NCBI GenBank assembly: GCA_948687865.1
Contig: CAPQQE010000019.1
Span: forward strand, 2,387-8,841
Direction: 5' to 3'
DNA from: an uncultured Bacilli bacterium
GTDB lineage: Bacteria > Bacillota_I > Bacilli_A > RF39 > UBA660
Length of the DNA stretch: 6,455 bases
Shown piece by piece: positions 4,982 to 6,455 of the stretch. The position numbers and the translations under genes were made by a program. The notes beneath the pieces were generated by a model that saw only the letters and a list, made by a program, of their open reading frames with translations, did no database searches and was not told the DNA's origin. Every line of letters begins with the position of its first letter. Within the stretch, counting starts at the first letter, position 1.

Positions 4982-6043
4982 TTATATAGTTTTATTTTTT
5001 GAACTATTATATTCAATTAAACGATTGTATGTTTCATTAAAAGCGATAATAATATTATCCTTTATAGCACTTTTTAATTCTTCACCAGAAATTTCTCCAA
5101 AATAATCTAATTTATCAAGTTCCTTAAATTCTTTAGCTAAATTTTTTTTATATAAAATTTTAAAAGCATTATATTTTTCATATGAATAATTATTTCTAAT
5201 TTGTTCTAAAAATTGAAATATTAATTCTATATTATCTTTATATTTTACCAATTTATTGTTAACAATACAAATATCTTCCCTTGTAGATTTTATATCAAAT
5301 ATCACTGGCAAGATATCATTATGTAATTCATTGAAAATTCTATAAAAATATGGTGGTTTTTCCTCAAAGGCTCTTGATAAATATTTATCATTTCTATTAT
5401 ATAATAAAACATCTATTAAAAAAAACAATTCCAATGATGAAAGAACACATCTTTTTGATATTAAATAGTCTTCTATTTTATTATTAAATTCATTGTCAAA
5501 ACCATGTTTTATATATTTTTCAAATTCTTCATTTTTATTATTAAACACTGATGAAGAAATCATATCTAATAATTTTAGAGAATAATAATATTCTTCAATA
5601 AAATGTTCATTATATTTTCTATTAAACTCATCAATTATATTATTCTCCTCAAACCATTTTCGTTCATAACGAAGTGCACAAGCTTCAGCAATACTAACAG
5701 ATATATATTTTAAAGACAAAAAGTGCCCTGCTTCATGAACTATAGTAGAAAGTTTTCCTTCTAAATTAGCATCAATAGAGATTAATAATAAATTTTCTGA
5801 AGGACGAAGTACACCAATAGGTAATATACTACTGAGAGGTCCTATAGCAATATCAGAATTATTAATTTTTTTATAATTAGTAAAGAAAGCACACTTCAAA
5901 TTCTTTAATAGATTAAAATCAATATTCATTTCATCTGATATAAATTCTTTTATTGATTCAGAATAAGATAAATCAAACTCAGACAAATCACTATCAATAG
6001 TAGTAGTTATATTTTTTGGATTTGGGAACACAAAATTTTTCAT
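4982..6043 (-). CDS. HExxH zinc metallopeptidase, candidate leader protease
   Basis: This 353-aa protein contains HEAGH at residues 103-107 (in STIVHEAGHFLS), the zinc-binding/catalytic motif of metallopeptidases. It is followed by SIAEACALRYE, where E120 could be the third zinc ligand of a gluzincin-type site, 13 residues after the second histidine. The wording resembles both M3-type (HEAGH) and ImmA/M78-type sites, but I cannot place it in a MEROPS family. The remaining ~230 residues are charged and mostly helical with no recognised domain. No signal peptide or clear transmembrane helix is seen, so it should act in the cytosol. The start at 6043 has GGAGTG (6052-6057) 8 nt upstream. It lies upstream of, and co-oriented with, the RiPP operon but has its own promoter and terminator. 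Removal of the precursor leader is an attractive role, by inference from position only. Confidence 0.8.
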   Translation of the reverse strand: MKNFVFPNPKNITTTIDSDLSEFDLSYSESIKEFISDEMNIDFNLLKNLKCAFFTNYKKINNSDIAIGPLSSILPIGVLRPSENLLLISIDANLEGKLSTIVHEAGHFLSLKYISVSIAEACALRYERKWFEENNIIDEFNRKYNEHFIEEYYYSLKLLDMISSSVFNNKNEEFEKYIKHGFDNEFNNKIEDYLISKRCVLSSLELFFLIDVLLYNRNDKYLSRAFEEKPPYFYRIFNELHNDILPVIFDIKSTREDICIVNNKLVKYKDNIELIFQFLEQIRNNYSYEKYNAFKILYKKNLAKEFKELDKLDYFGEISGEELKSAIKDNIIIAFNETYNRLIEYNSSKNKTI

Positions 6044-6096
6044 ATTTTTATCACTCCAATTTTAATATAAGTATTATTATTTCATTTTACACTTTT

Positions 6097-6125
6097 ATAA
6101 TAACATATTTTAGACATAAAGTCAT
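6097..6125 (-). promoter_or_regulatory. Probable extended -10 promoter of the metallopeptidase gene
   Basis: On the minus strand ATGACT (6120-6125, four of six matches to TTGACA) and TATTAT (6097-6102, five of six) are 17 nt apart. A TG one base upstream of the -10 gives the extended -10 form TGnTATTAT. The start would be near 6090, leaving a leader of about 47 nt. It is weaker than the RiPP promoter, fitting an enzyme needed in smaller amount. Confidence 0.5.
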
Positions 6126-6251
6126 TATATTACATAAAACTAACCTGTGATTTTACTACTATAGATATTACTATCTTTACAAAAATTTTAGAATATTTTT
6201 TACATATATTAAAACTCAAACTATAAAATGCAGTTATAACATTACTATTAA

Positions 6252-6266
6252 TTTACTGACAGTAAA
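6252..6266. repeat. 15-bp palindrome TTTACTG-A-CAGTAAA
   Basis: Two perfect 7-nt arms flank a single A, just below the 3' end of the gene at the right edge and above the metallopeptidase promoter. A one-base loop makes an RNA hairpin less likely than a dimeric protein site, and no T-run follows it on the minus strand. It shares TTTACT/AGTAAA ends with the palindrome at 1288-1305. Confidence 0.4.
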
Positions 6267-6289
6267 AAATTAAATATTTTATTGCTATA

Positions 6290-6455
6290 TTACATTTCCA
6301 GCGATAAAGTTTTCCTTTTTCCTAAATCTTCTTTAATAGAAGATATAATTCCACCATGTTCTACACATAATTTTTGATATGTTTCCATATTACAATAAAT
6401 TCCATTATCAAATAAAATATATTGATTATTGATGTCATGTACCATTTCTCTATTA
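6290..6455 (-). CDS. 3' end of an unidentified gene (runs off the right edge)
   Basis: The minus-strand frame is open from the window edge to TAA at 6290-6292, giving 54 C-terminal residues. Pieces include REMVHDINNQYILFDNGIYC, METYQKLCVEHGGIISSIK and EDLGKRKTLSLEM. The composition is balanced and unlike the translated intergenic DNA here, and it ends cleanly before a spacer, which supports real coding. The EHGGIISSIK segment is faintly reminiscent of a BRCT-type strand-loop, but the chain stops too soon after it and I do not assign it. The rest of the gene lies beyond the window. Confidence 0.6.
   Translation of the reverse strand, partial: NREMVHDINNQYILFDNGIYCNMETYQKLCVEHGGIISSIKEDLGKRKTLSLEM

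Noticed and set aside
1..6455. Mycoplasma-type code with UGA as Trp, suggested by short clpB and high AT
   Set aside because: All genes read through with TGG for Trp and end in TAA or TAG; no in-frame UGA is needed to extend any of them.
1..6455. CRISPR array, tRNA, rRNA or transposase
   Set aside because: No regularly spaced repeats, no tRNA- or rRNA-like stretches and no transposase motifs were seen on either strand.

Overview
This is a very AT-rich, gene-dense window in which every supported gene is on the minus strand. It suggests a low-GC Gram-positive bacterium (Bacillota, either clostridial or one of the AT-rich gut Bacilli/mollicute-related lineages). The reasons are strong AGGAGG Shine-Dalgarno sites, consensus sigma-A promoters, a CIRCE operator controlling clpB, and a clostridial-type permuted NlpC/P60 hydrolase beside a DUF308 membrane protein. 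All visible stops are TAA or TAG and all Trp codons checked are TGG, so nothing calls for a non-standard code.

Layout in the direction of transcription, from high to low coordinates: (1) the 3' end of an unidentified gene (6290-6455); (2) a cytosolic HExxH zinc metallopeptidase (4982-6043) with its own promoter and an AT-rich terminator; (3) a tightly packed RiPP operon behind a near-consensus promoter. That operon comprises a 59-aa, four-cysteine precursor peptide (4624-4803), a PqqD-like RiPP recognition element (4335-4640) and a radical SAM/SPASM protein fused to a GNAT-like domain (2797-4347), joined by 17- and 13-nt overlaps. (4) A 38-aa single-membrane-span peptide (2556-2672) follows; (5) then a permuted NlpC/P60-like cysteine hydrolase (1913-2473) translationally coupled to a six-span DUF308/HdeD-like protein (1341-1919); (6) then a stress-regulated clpB that lacks the N-domain (runs off the left edge, 1-1094).

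The main discovery is the peptide-modification cassette. By analogy with other radical SAM RiPP systems, the PqqD-like protein would bind the Lys-rich leader and present the Cys-rich C-terminal core to the radical SAM/SPASM enzyme, which would most plausibly form thioether or other carbon-centred crosslinks. The GNAT-like domain could acylate the peptide or serve as a binding module; its acetyl-CoA loop looks degenerate. The divergently paced but co-oriented metallopeptidase is a candidate leader protease. No exporter is visible in the window. I could not assign the precursor to a named family from memory, so it may be new or a poorly described clostridial-type family.

The downstream hydrolase, DUF308 and clpB genes look like ordinary chromosomal genes, so the RiPP cassette is probably an accessory insertion in a housekeeping neighbourhood (inference).
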